A stretch of 64,000 nt of DNA, from contig BCKC01000009.1 of assembly GCA_001600455.1 (NCBI GenBank), positions 2,356,001 through 2,420,000 on the forward strand, read 5' to 3'. The first letter of the stretch is position 1. Each line of letters begins with the position of its first letter. The position numbers and the translations under genes are program-made. This document shows, piece after piece, positions 11,095 through 21,962 of this stretch. The DNA comes from Endocalyx cinctus. Lineage: Eukaryota > Ascomycota > Sordariomycetes > Amphisphaeriales > Apiosporaceae. The notes under the pieces are model-generated. The model searched no databases. It had not been told where the DNA came from and was given only the letters and a program-made list of their open reading frames with translations.

Positions 11095-13835
11095 ACATCC
11101 GTATATATGTAAAGTGAGAATGAAAGTGGAATAACTACATCCACGTACATCATATACATATAGGTACACGTAGGGCAAGGATAGGATGATGCGAGAATTT
11201 TATAGCGCTCAAGAGGTCCCACGGAATGGATATCTATTAAGTTGGCTAGGTTAGTGTAGTTTACAAGTAAGAAAATGCAGGGGACTACTCCGTAAGTCTT
11301 TAAAACTTACAAGTAGGTAAAATACCTGGACTTGGCCCAACTGACAACTAACCTATAAGGTGTTCCCGGTGAGAGTCTAGAGCTTTTACCCACGCAGTAG
11401 AGTCTTGACTTGAATCAGTAATTGGACCCTTTTTCAATCACATATCATAACTACTACGGTACATACTCCGTACATATGTATAAGTATGCGATAGGCTTTA
11501 AGTCCAACAAGCATAGCTAGTATAGCTAGCATACCCAGTTTCTTCTTCCCTATTTATCTCTCATGCCTCTGCCTCATCCTATCTTTACTAACGTATCATA
11601 CTCGTGGACGCTACCATACCCCTCCATCCCTGTACCCCTATTTTCCCTTCTCGATTTTTTTTTTTTTTTTTTGAGTCTTTCCCCATTACTTATTCAATCA
11701 TCCCTCATTAAGAAAAACCCGACTTTCTTCCTCCCCCTCCATCATTCATTCTGTTTGTTCAGTTTGCTCGTTGGTGTTTTTTTTTTCCCTGTCTTTTTAT
11801 TTTATTTTTATTTCGCCCCCTGGCTGCTTGTTGAGTAGTTGTCCTGAACCCTAGTTTTTCTTTTTATCCTCTATTATTCCTTATCTTTTTCTCTAATTCT
11901 TTATTCTTATTCTTATTATTTTTTTTAATAAAAAAAAAAATAAATAAATAAGTATTTCTTATTTTATATAGTAGTTGTTATAAACCGAGTTTTTTAATTG
12001 AAAACTCAATATCCAAGTACCTATATTACTTGTGATTCGCAGTGCAATCCGACCGAACTGAGACCTAAAAAAAAGAAGTATCCCAAAAAGTACTTAGATC
12101 ACCCCTCTAAGGATCATCCCATCCACCAGTCCCGATAACGAACTTGGTGTTTTATGTCATGCTTTATTTGCCTCGACCCTGAACATTTTCTGTCTTCGAA
12201 TTCGCCCCCGACTAAATAATAACTGTTCCAGTTAATTGTTAATCATTCATCCTTTTTTTTTTTCTTCTTTCCTGTCCCTCTTCTAATTTTGTGTGAGGGT
12301 TGACGTAAGTCTATTCACTCAACCATACACCATAACAAGAAAGAAAAGGAAAAAGAAAAAGAAAGGAAGAAGCCTCCGATAGCTCTCCTACATAAGCCCA
12401 CTCGACGTTATCTTGCACTTTAGATACTACCTACTTTCCTCCATCGCATCGCGTCAAAAATCCTCTTTCCCTATACCTAATAACCTTGGAACCATCGAGC
12501 ATCACCCCTCCTCTTTTGTCGACCAATCTCGTAATTCACAATCGTCAGCAAATCCTCCACCTTTGCGGCAAAAGACTTCGAAACGAACAATAAGTCGCTC
12601 ACTCATAATACCAACTCCAAAGAAAGGGCGATTCGATATCTATCTGCGTCTTGCCCATCTTCCCCGTGTCGCATCACTTCCACTAGAACTGAACAAACAA
12701 CCCAAACAACCGACGCACTGCTTTAACCTATCGTGTCTTTCTATATTTCTATTATCTCGAGCGGCACATCTTGTCGAGATATTCTAAGAAAATCGAAAAC
12801 CCCTTTGGGGCTTGATTACGCTATATACACTCCGTCTTTCGGTCCAAGTTAAGGGCGTTGGTTGTCATCACCAATCCTTATCTTCGCCCCCCCTCGTCGG
12901 AGATACATTGGGTCATTTCATCGGTAGCCGGCTTCGCCATACATGTTGTCAGCATCAGCACCTTAAAGCCTGTGATTTTCCGTCTCTCCATATCGACACA
13001 GGTAAGCATTTTAATCATTGTTTTCTATTCCCCTCTCTCGAATACGCCGCTGTTGTTGATTCATATCCTTGTCGTTCATCTTTGCCGTTGACTGCTTATC
13101 TTTGATACCTGCGCCTTCCTTCTTTTCCCCCCCTTTTCCTATACATCATTTTGTAATACATGATTACTCAACCAACCGACGCGCCTTTCTACTACGCTAC
13201 GTTGTTATTGTTCTATGTGACTTGCTACCATACCCGAATTGATATCGGGGAGTTGTCCAGCATGCTCTGAAGACCGTAAGGAGTGCAAAATGAAAGTATG
13301 ATACTATATGGTCAAGTGTGGCCGTATTCTTCTCATGTATGATTCCAATTTCTGTATGTTTGAAACCGAAGTTATTCATAACAGAAGTGTCATGGTTTCA
13401 CAGTTCAATTCTTGTTTTATTATCTGTTTTTTTTTTTTTTTTGAAACGCTCCTTTTCTGGCCTTCTTTCCCTATGCTCCGACATGTGTCATTTTTTTTTT
13501 TTTTATAAATATGATGACTCGAATTTTATACATCATCATTGGCGCGGACTTAATTGTGGTAGCCCAACCTTCCTTTGCTTTGATCGTTTCCTAAATACCA
13601 TTCTGCATTGACGCCTGAAACGATCGTTTATTACGCATGTTTAATCAACATGATTTTTTTTTGGCCGTGTCATAGCCTATCCTACCATTCACGCACCGGA
13701 AACAAAAGTTCGAAGCTAGTACTAACGTTGATATTTGCTACCTCTTTAAGATATACGGTAATCAATACCATCGACAGCTTTTCTCCACTTAGTCTTTGAC
13801 ATAGACATTTTCAACATTTCCCAGGAACCGCTGTT
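8215..13835. other. 5.6-kb gene-free region including the leader of the Pho80-type cyclin
   Basis: I see no convincing protein gene here. Features are (AG)n plus poly-G at 8680-8715, copies of the TATCCATGGATA-type palindrome near 9430-9440, 10110-10121, 10210-10220, 10679-10692 and 10896-10908, and poly-A of about 29 nt at 11062-11091. From about 11540 to 13830 the + strand is strongly pyrimidine-rich with T runs and CTAAC/CAG signals, as expected of a long, possibly intron-containing 5' leader of the downstream cyclin. ORFs such as 12413-12787 are of biased composition and match nothing I know. Confidence 0.5.
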
Positions 13836-15446
13836 ATGGCTGCGGTAATTGGAGATTTTGTTACAGACCGTTCTCATTCGAGATTTCATAATATGATACC
13901 GAACCCTAGCATACAACACGAACACGCTCATTCGCATTCTCGAGACTCGTATCGCTCCCAATCTAGAAATCGACCGCGCGAACCTTCGGTCACGGCTTCG
14001 CAATATCGTTCGGCATCCGGTGCAACGCCGTCGAAAAGACCTTGGGACTCGACCGAGACGGAATTGGAAGAAAAATACACCACCGTACCCAACATCAACG
14101 GCGGCGCTTCCCGACTTCCTTCCCCTCCGGAGTCTTCTTCGTCATCGACTCCCGCATCCGATCGCGTAAAGGCACAGGATGCGCAAGGCTCCTCGACAAA
14201 ATCTATGGCACCTGAAAACCAAACCACTGCGTCCGCGGTAAATGCTGCCGTCTCTCGACCTAACTATCAACAACCTTCCCCCGCGTCGGATACGTCTACG
14301 TCATCCATACCCCGCGCGCCGGCCTACAACGCCGCCGAGCCTCAGACCGGACATACGATAGTGGTACGCGACCTCGCGCATATCCAGAGCTTGGCGAGAG
14401 CCGAGTTGATGAACGGAGGTAACGGCCCTGGCATGCTCAACGACCCCCCGCTGCAGGCGATGAAATATGAAATAAGCGGAATGCCCATAGGCGACATTAT
14501 CGAGATGGTCGCCGCCTTGTTAACCAAGATTACCACGACAAATGACCTCCAGCACGACGCGCTCAACAGGAACGCAACGCACCAGCAAACAGCTGCTAGT
14601 CACAATAACGACGGTTCCTCGATGAGTCCCCTAAGTAGTTCTGTGCTCGCTTTTCACGGAAAAAATGTACCGGCGATTACGATTTTAAGTTACTTGAGCC
14701 GGATTCACAAGTATTGTCCGACCACGTTCGAAGTTTTCTTGAGTCTGCTTGTATATTTTGATCGGATGACGGAGAGAGTCAATAGCATGGTAGTGGAGGC
14801 GGAAGAAGCGAGGAAAAAAACATCAAAATCTTCGCAGCCGGTCACGTCACCTTCCTCGTCGGCGGTAGCACCGGCTTCTACGGCGACTACAGCAGCAAGT
14901 GCAGCAGCAGCGACGACACCGATGAGCACCGACGCAGAAATGCGAGACGACGATAGCGACGATAGCGACGAAACTGATTCTGATCTCGCGGACGACGATG
15001 ACAAAACGGGCGACGGAAAGACAAGCGAGCGGAACGGCAAGTCGGCGTCGTTACCTGTCGCGGCACCGGCTACGTACTTTGTCGTCGACAGTTTTAACAT
15101 ACATCGTCTAATTATTGCCGGTGTTACTTGTGCGAGCAAGTTTTTCTCAGACGTGTTTTATACCAATTCGAGATACGCAAAGGTAATATTTGGAAACACT
15201 TTCCTCTTCATCCCCGTCCGATGATATATCGTGGCATAGTATTTCTTTAGTGCTAACTAGGGCCCTTAGGTCGGCGGTCTACCTCTGGCTGAGTTGAATC
15301 ACCTCGAGTTACAGTTCCTGCTCTTGAATGATTTCCGTCTATCGGTTCCCGTCGAGGATCTGGAGGCGTACGCGACGATGTTGGTGGAATTTTACGCACG
15401 CGAAGTGGTTGCCCAAAGATCGCGCCCTTCGACGGGCTCCAACTAG
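13836..15446 (+). CDS. Pho80/PREG-like cyclin of Pho85-family kinases
   Basis: Two exons, 13836-15182 and 15270-15446, joined in phase 0 across an 87-bp intron (GTAATA...CTTAG, branch GCTAAC), giving 507 residues. The cyclin core starts near residue 214 (IGDIIEMVAALLTKI) and continues through FHGKNVPAITILSYLSRIHK and FEVFLSLLVYFDRM. After an Ala/Ser and Asp-rich insert (about residues 330-400) it resumes with SFNIHRLIIAGVTCASKFF, DVFYTNSRYAKVGG and ELNHLELQFLLLNDFRLSVP. These blocks are characteristic of the Pho80/Pcl family, including Neurospora PREG, which inhibits the phosphate regulator NUC-1 with the PGOV/Pho85 kinase. The first 200 residues are Ser/Pro-rich low complexity, common in fungal homologues. 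Assignment to PREG rather than a Pcl6/7-type glycogen cyclin is inference. A CCCAG just before the ATG (13821-13824) may be a leader-intron acceptor. Confidence 0.85.
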
Positions 15447-15754
15447 ACTGGATCCGCTGACCGGTAATTTTGTTTGAAAGATGATGAAAGAACCGATGAG
15501 GGATATGCGCGAGTCTCGACCTCGGCAGACGCATGTTTATGGGAAGTTTCCGGATTTCTCCGAGACATACCGGATCGTCGTGGAACGATTCACTCGATAC
15601 AACGTCAAAAGGTCGAGCCTATCTGACGGGCGAATGAATCGAGGTGGATCCGGCGTGAAACGGATTGAGTCGACGAGCGAGATGAGATATGAGACGGACC
15701 TAGTGTGCATAATGTGCACGCGTGTTCCGTACCCCATTTTTGGAGTTAGAGGAA
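15447..15754. other. 3' flank of the cyclin gene
   Basis: About 300 bp before the duplicated block. ORFs on both strands here (15481-15768 and 15537-15737) are overlapping and unconvincing; the region is probably 3' UTR. Confidence 0.4.
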
Positions 15755-17277
15755 GAAGATCGAATTGAAGTTCAAACTCGGGGAAAGGCGGCGGGGGGGG
15801 GGGGGGGGGGAGAGGGGAAGCGGCAAGGAGCGAAAGGTGTAATTTCGAATCGTGGTTTGCGCCTTTTGTTATTTTTTATTTTTACTATTTTTGATACCCG
15901 GATAGATTTCTTTGGGACTTAGGATTCGGTATCTGCAAAGTATCCTCAAACGGTCAAGTCCTAGTATACTGTGGTTTTAGGGGATAGAGAAGCGCGCCTG
16001 TTTCTTGATAGTGGTGATAGGAACTCGAGGGGAAAGAGAGAAACGGGTCGGAATGGAATGATAGAGACGGTCAGCCCATAGACAGGATGGAAAGCGTTGA
16101 ACATCTACATTCAGTTTACCGGACTGATTTAGTAGAATTAGGTCAAATATGATACCTCGAGATCGGGGATCGCTTAATCGGTGGAATGTTAAGTTTTTAC
16201 GATACTAATAGAATGCAAGAGAATTAATTTGTTGTTTGCTTTTTTTTTTTTTTTTTCGTCTTTTCAATAATACTGATTGAATTCGTGTTGTCTCTTGAGC
16301 TACTTGCACGATCTCCTTTTAAAAATGCGTATATCCATATATATATATATAATATGGATATAATGTATTGTGGTCTGGTCTGATTTGGTCTGGTTTGTTA
16401 TGGCGTCCTACTAAAATCTATCGACTTACGGTGTGTTGTATCTACGCTATGTTTACACTATACCGGTCTTTTTAGCGGACGGTGTTAACGATATACGTGT
16501 TGTAATAACGATAATACGTAGTATTGAGTACGGTATTAATGATAAGAAACTGTTATATGGATTCTAACCGATATCCCCAGGTTAGAAGTTGAATTCTAAA
16601 GTTCAGCTTCCAACTCATTTTACAAGTTAGTTACCAGACAGGTAATGGATTTACTCTACACGCAAACCTTGGAACCTGATATTTACTTATATCCATGGAT
16701 GTGGTACCTAAGCAGGCTGACAGGTAGGTAAGTAGGTACCTACCTAGGTAGGTAGGTAGGTACCTACACCCGCATGGATATAGGGTACTTGGTATGGACA
16801 TTAAGTATATCAGCCCTGTGACGCGGCACACGTAATGTTCCTTATTAGACCTTACCTATTGCATTTTACTTGTAATCAGCCGTGTAGCCGTCTACCGTGG
16901 TCTGAGCCCCCTTTCGATATTTCTCCTAACGTTATGGATGCTTAAAGTAAACATAGAATGTTATATCATTGTGACACAAATAATCCGATTTTCTATACTT
17001 TATTGTTCCTTTCTTACTTCCTTCTCTCATACGTATGATTCGAACAGTGGGGAGGGAGTCAACAACAACAACAACAAATAAAATATAAAATAAAATAAAC
17101 AACAAGAAATCAAACCATAAATTATGTTTTTCAAGTACCTAATGTTCCTTCACTTTTCTTGATTTCTGTAAATAATGTTCCAACAATAGTAGCTTCCAAT
17201 CATCTTCTCGAGACCTATAACGTCTATAAAACCCTTCCATCCTTAAAACTTCCTATCTTTTCATTTTTTCTATACAT

Positions 17278-17309
<32 letters not shown>
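15755..17309. repeat. direct duplication, left copy (contig end)
   Basis: This 1.55-kb block is repeated at 17410-18971 at an offset of 1655 before, and 1660 after, a G-run near 15791-15810. The difference is confined to that G-run (this copy also has a C and GC in it). Beyond it every line I compared is identical, including a 66-codon minus ORF at 16631-16831. The copy stops inside an (GA)n run exactly at the N gap. It contains a TATCCATGGAT palindrome (16689-16700), TAGGTA repeats (16725-16768) and a T16 run, and no gene. Confidence 0.9.
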
Positions 17310-17409
17310 NNNNNNNNNNNNNNNNNNNNNNNNNNNNNNNNNNNNNNNNNNNNNNNNNNNNNNNNNNNNNNNNNNNNNNNNNNNNNNNNNNNNNNNNNNN
17401 NNNNNNNNN
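17310..17409. other. assembly gap (100 N)
   Basis: Exactly 100 unknown bases, a conventional scaffold spacer rather than a measured distance. The left side ends in a GA dinucleotide run and the right side begins with GAAGATCG, the first base of the repeated block. Confidence 0.98.
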
Positions 17410-18937
17410 GAAGATCGAATTGAAGTTCAAACTCGGGGAAAGGGGGGGGGGGGGGGGGGGGGGGGGGGGGAGAGGGGAAGCGGCAAGGAGCGAAAGGTGT
17501 AATTTCGAATCGTGGTTTGCGCCTTTTGTTATTTTTTATTTTTACTATTTTTGATACCCGGATAGATTTCTTTGGGACTTAGGATTCGGTATCTGCAAAG
17601 TATCCTCAAACGGTCAAGTCCTAGTATACTGTGGTTTTAGGGGATAGAGAAGCGCGCCTGTTTCTTGATAGTGGTGATAGGAACTCGAGGGGAAAGAGAG
17701 AAACGGGTCGGAATGGAATGATAGAGACGGTCAGCCCATAGACAGGATGGAAAGCGTTGAACATCTACATTCAGTTTACCGGACTGATTTAGTAGAATTA
17801 GGTCAAATATGATACCTCGAGATCGGGGATCGCTTAATCGGTGGAATGTTAAGTTTTTACGATACTAATAGAATGCAAGAGAATTAATTTGTTGTTTGCT
17901 TTTTTTTTTTTTTTTTCGTCTTTTCAATAATACTGATTGAATTCGTGTTGTCTCTTGAGCTACTTGCACGATCTCCTTTTAAAAATGCGTATATCCATAT
18001 ATATATATATAATATGGATATAATGTATTGTGGTCTGGTCTGATTTGGTCTGGTTTGTTATGGCGTCCTACTAAAATCTATCGACTTACGGTGTGTTGTA
18101 TCTACGCTATGTTTACACTATACCGGTCTTTTTAGCGGACGGTGTTAACGATATACGTGTTGTAATAACGATAATACGTAGTATTGAGTACGGTATTAAT
18201 GATAAGAAACTGTTATATGGATTCTAACCGATATCCCCAGGTTAGAAGTTGAATTCTAAAGTTCAGCTTCCAACTCATTTTACAAGTTAGTTACCAGACA
18301 GGTAATGGATTTACTCTACACGCAAACCTTGGAACCTGATATTTACTTATATCCATGGATGTGGTACCTAAGCAGGCTGACAGGTAGGTAAGTAGGTACC
18401 TACCTAGGTAGGTAGGTAGGTACCTACACCCGCATGGATATAGGGTACTTGGTATGGACATTAAGTATATCAGCCCTGTGACGCGGCACACGTAATGTTC
18501 CTTATTAGACCTTACCTATTGCATTTTACTTGTAATCAGCCGTGTAGCCGTCTACCGTGGTCTGAGCCCCCTTTCGATATTTCTCCTAACGTTATGGATG
18601 CTTAAAGTAAACATAGAATGTTATATCATTGTGACACAAATAATCCGATTTTCTATACTTTATTGTTCCTTTCTTACTTCCTTCTCTCATACGTATGATT
18701 CGAACAGTGGGGAGGGAGTCAACAACAACAACAACAAATAAAATATAAAATAAAATAAACAACAAGAAATCAAACCATAAATTATGTTTTTCAAGTACCT
18801 AATGTTCCTTCACTTTTCTTGATTTCTGTAAATAATGTTCCAACAATAGTAGCTTCCAATCATCTTCTCGAGACCTATAACGTCTATAAAACCCTTCCAT
18901 CCTTAAAACTTCCTATCTTTTCATTTTTTCTATACAT

Positions 18938-18971
<34 letters not shown>
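17410..18971. repeat. direct duplication, right copy (contig start)
   Basis: Same sequence as 15755-17309. The G-run is longer (about 17442-17470) and the terminal GA microsatellite (about 18944-18971) is complete and leads into the promoter-proximal sequence of the next gene. No gene is present, and the 66-codon ORF at 18291-18491 is the duplicate of the one in the left copy. Confidence 0.9.
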
Positions 18972-18975
<4 letters not shown>

Positions 18976-18989
18976 ACTTCATTACCCAT

Positions 18990-20576
18990 ATGGCCCTGTC
19001 TATCACTGGTGTCCCGAGGGGAACACGGATCATTCTATTTCCAATTGGCATATTCGCCTTCGTATCGGCTATCATCCTGCTATATCGGGATGCCCAAGCT
19101 GGTACCGATCTGATAAAGAATCTTGCCAGCATTAACAATCAACAGATCGAGAACCTCCATTATGAGTACAAACCGACCAATACCTTCCCACCTCCTAGGT
19201 ACAAACCCACCCCTACCTATACCGTCCCCCAAGTCACCGATCCGTTCCCCTTGCTCGCCACCTCCGACGTCGATCCGCCTTCGATACCCGAATATAACCA
19301 CCCGTCTTCTGATCTGTACGAAAAGTATGGCCTCACCCATACGCCTCCTCTCTTCATTGGCTTCACCCGTCAGTGGCCCATGTTACTACAGTGCGTAGTT
19401 GGCTATCTGACGGCCGGGTGGCCGGCCTCGTCTATCTACGTAGTAGAGAACACCGGCATGCACGGCTCTAACCGCGACGGACTTTTGTCCATTCAGAACC
19501 CTTTCTACCTCAACCATACCACCTTGACGCGCCTCGGCGTCAACGTTGTCACCACCCCCGTCCTTCTCACCTTCTCGCAAATGCAGAATTTCTTCCTGAA
19601 CAAGGCGATCGAGAGAAACTGGCCGTATTACTTCTACTCCCACCAAGACGTCTTGGTATTCTCTTTCGAAGACGGGGCCGACGATTTCAAGAGACCGGGC
19701 GACCGGGAGTGGTTCTTCTACGACGACGACGAGTATAAGGAGGATAGCGCCCGCGTCCCCGCCGGCGGGGAAGGGTATAAGACTATATTCGAAAACTGCC
19801 TCCGGGACTTGAGCGTCGCCCGAGACCGCCAGGAGCGTTGGGGCTTCCGCTGGTATCAGTACGATCATCTGACTCTGGTCAACCGGGAGGCGATGGAGGC
19901 CATCGGCGGCTGGGACAGCCTGATGCCCTATTACGGTTCCGACTGTGACATGAACGCTCGTCTGGAAATGGACGGCTGGACCATGAGGCATCGCCGCGTC
20001 GGCATCGTCGAGGATGTTTCGACCGTCCTGGAGGACCTGTCCGCCCTATACAGGGTCCCCGGCGTTGCGCCCCGCTTCGTAGATCCGAACCCGGTACCGG
20101 AAGAAGATTTGGAAAAGCTGGAACGCCCGCAGCACGAACAGGAAGATAAGCAGAAGAGCGCGGAAAAGACGGAACCCGAGACGGAGGACGGCGCGAAAGC
20201 CGGTCGGAAAGAGAGACGGGGCAAGCGGCACGAGATCAGCTACGACAAAGAGCAGAAAACGAAGTCGAAGAGCACGTCGAGCAAGGGATCTTCCAACCTC
20301 TTCCGCGAGCTTATCAAGGTAGGCGATGCTATGAGCGCGTACAAGTATCGCAGCGATAACTCGGCCCGCAACTCGTGGCAGAGCAGTCAACACGGCGGCG
20401 ACGGCGAACCTTATCATTACAGCGCCGAGGGCTTCGCTACCTCGTTCTGGATTCTCGCCGACGCCGGTAGGGAGGTATTCAGACAGAAATGGGGACACCG
20501 CGATTGCGACCTCACCAAAGAGACGGCCCTTACGCTAGGGGATATGTGGAGAGTCGAGAAAGACTGGGATGACTGA
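18990..20576 (+). CDS. type II membrane glycosyltransferase-like protein
   Basis: Single exon, 528 residues. A short cytosolic N-terminus is followed by a membrane anchor at about residues 13-32 (RIILFPIGIFAFVSAIILLY) and a Pro-rich stem. The rest has GT-A glycosyltransferase features: FIGFTRQWPMLLQCVVGYL, a strand ending YYFYSHQDVLVFSF with an acidic centre, and GGWDSLMPYYGSDCDMN near residue 306, reminiscent of the GGWD...D-x-D acceptor region of GT7/GT2-like enzymes. A Lys/Glu-rich charged insert spans about residues 370-435, and homology-like sequence resumes at EPYHYSAEGFATSFWILADAG. I recognise it as a conserved filamentous-fungal family but cannot assign a CAZy family, donor or acceptor. 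A Golgi or ER lumenal role is inferred from topology. The ATG lies just after the GA microsatellite, and the frame is clean and GC-rich. Confidence 0.7.
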   Translation: MALSITGVPRGTRIILFPIGIFAFVSAIILLYRDAQAGTDLIKNLASINNQQIENLHYEYKPTNTFPPPRYKPTPTYTVPQVTDPFPLLATSDVDPPSIPEYNHPSSDLYEKYGLTHTPPLFIGFTRQWPMLLQCVVGYLTAGWPASSIYVVENTGMHGSNRDGLLSIQNPFYLNHTTLTRLGVNVVTTPVLLTFSQMQNFFLNKAIERNWPYYFYSHQDVLVFSFEDGADDFKRPGDREWFFYDDDEYKEDSARVPAGGEGYKTIFENCLRDLSVARDRQERWGFRWYQYDHLTLVNREAMEAIGGWDSLMPYYGSDCDMNARLEMDGWTMRHRRVGIVEDVSTVLEDLSALYRVPGVAPRFVDPNPVPEEDLEKLERPQHEQEDKQKSAEKTEPETEDGAKAGRKERRGKRHEISYDKEQKTKSKSTSSKGSSNLFRELIKVGDAMSAYKYRSDNSARNSWQSSQHGGDGEPYHYSAEGFATSFWILADAGREVFRQKWGHRDCDLTKETALTLGDMWRVEKDWDD

Positions 20577-21033
20577 GCTGGTCACGGACGTCATCGAGGG
20601 AGTCTTAGATGTAACTGTCTGCATTGTACCCTTTTTTTTTTTCTTTTTTTTTTCTAAATGTTTTGGGTTGTGATTTTTGATTTAGGCAACGGCGTTTAAA
20701 TCGGCTCTTAAACAACACAGGATAAGATGTAAAAAGGCGTTGAATCGATTTAACTATACTTATTTGTATAAAGGAGGAGAACCGGTACAGGATAGAGAAG
20801 CAATAAAAAGAAGGGGGAATATATATATCTTTGTAGTAATCCCGTCAAAACAGTGAGTGTTATGAGTATAACTATCTTCAGTTTACTATTATGTCCTACT
20901 TCGTTGCGATTATATCCTTTATGCCTATGTTTATTATATAAACCAGATCGGGCCTTAGATGGCACCAGCAGCTCAGCCCGGGATTTTTTTTTTACCCTGG
21001 GTTTATTCTAGCATCATATCTAATGCGTATGAA
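20577..21033. other. convergent intergenic region
   Basis: This is the 3' space between the glycosyltransferase-like gene and the PAN-like gene. It contains T runs (20632-20654) and AT-rich sequence. No gene is seen. Confidence 0.5.
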
Positions 21034-21962
21034 TCAATTTCGGATGGCGAAAAACCAATTCTGGGCACTCTGCGAGGAGCCGAGCATGCCCTTCATCCAA
21101 CAGATATCGTCACCATCATAATAACCCCATCCAGCACCTGCGCACGCGTCGTTGGACGCGCATAATTCAAAACATTCTTGCGGGGTACTTATTGGCGTGT
21201 TGCTCAAGTCTGAAGCGCCTCCCGACTTGTTGTAATCGAGGTTGCAGACCAACAGGAAAGAAGTACCGTCGTTGGTATTGTACGTGGTGCCATTCGCTTT
21301 AGGACACGATAAAGTTGACACCGTCGAAGAACCGGTAGGTGACGCTGACGATGATCTAATATTTCACTCTTGTTAAAAAAAAAAAAAAAAAAAAAAAAGG
21401 AGGGGGACAACAGAGCGATAAGGATTAGGGGAAAGCATAGGAGAGAAGCTTACGAGGTTGTGGGACTTGTCGAAGCTGCCGATTCCGTCGTAGAACTTCC
21501 GGCCTGAGTTCTGTCACTTAAGCCGACGCCCAAGCCAACCGCCAGACCGATCACCAGGAGGGCGATCAGCGGCCCCAAAGCGAGCCAGAAAATCTTGGGC
21601 CTCAGTCCCATGATAGTCTTACCGGCGTACATCGTCGGCGGCGGCGATAGTAGCGGCCGTCTTCCATTCAGATACTTGGCGTTATCTTGATACGCGTCCC
21701 AGCCGTATTGATGCGGATATGGCGTGGAAGCGGACATGCTACCGCTTGTCGTGTCGTTGGATCCCGGCTGATACCCGTCGTAGTAGTGCTGAGTTAGCAG
21801 CGATCGTTGCGAACGTTGATCGTTGATTCTATAAACCTGTGCCGGTACGGTCATCCCCACGGATTCTTTTTCCATCAATTGGGGCACTACCTCCGGTAAG
21901 TCATCGTGGGTCCTGACTTCCAAACCGGCCTGCTCCCCATAATTTGCGCCGGACCCAGCCAT
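21034..21962 (-). CDS. single-pass membrane protein with C-terminal PAN/apple-like domain
   Basis: Two exons read leftward, 21962-21454 and 21355-21034, joined across a 98-bp intron (GTAAGC...ATTAG) whose pyrimidine tract is a 23-nt T run. Together they give 276 residues. The N-terminal 115 residues are hydrophilic with no signal peptide. One strongly hydrophobic helix follows at about residues 123-148 (IFWLALGPLIALLVIGLAVG). A Ser/Thr-rich stalk and a cysteine-containing domain come after it, with SCPKANGTTY, FLLVCNLDY, ECFELCASNDACAGAGW and DICWMKG. This order and spacing resemble fungal PAN-like domains, which bind proteins or carbohydrates. Predicted topology has the PAN domain outside the cell or in the lumen. 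The function is unknown to me; a surface sensor or adhesion role is only inference. Confidence 0.75.

Larger units (their letters stand above)
4681..16768. repeat. dispersed TATCCATGGATA-type palindromes and TAGGTA/TACCTA blocks
   Basis: The palindrome core ATCCATGGAT (or one base off) occurs near 4688, 5021, 5057, 9431, 10111, 10211, 10681, 10898 and 16690 (and 18350 in the duplicate). TAGGTA/TACCTA-rich blocks occur at 5150-5232, 6684-6745, 9808-9832, 16725-16768 and, further on, 27385-27425, 27780-27875 and 32680-32702. All are intergenic; none is inside an exon I called. Confidence 0.65.

Noticed and set aside
12413..12787. 124-codon + ORF in the cyclin leader
   Set aside because: Composition follows the local CT-rich bias, no recognisable domain, and overlapped by other short ORFs.
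16631..16831. Two identical 66-codon minus ORFs (also 18291-18491)
   Set aside because: The identity is explained by the duplicated contig ends; the translation comes from TAGGTA repeats and has no domain.
19386..20498. Long minus ORFs (201 and 150 codons) across the glycosyltransferase-like gene
   Set aside because: Antisense shadows of a GC-rich coding exon; no domain.
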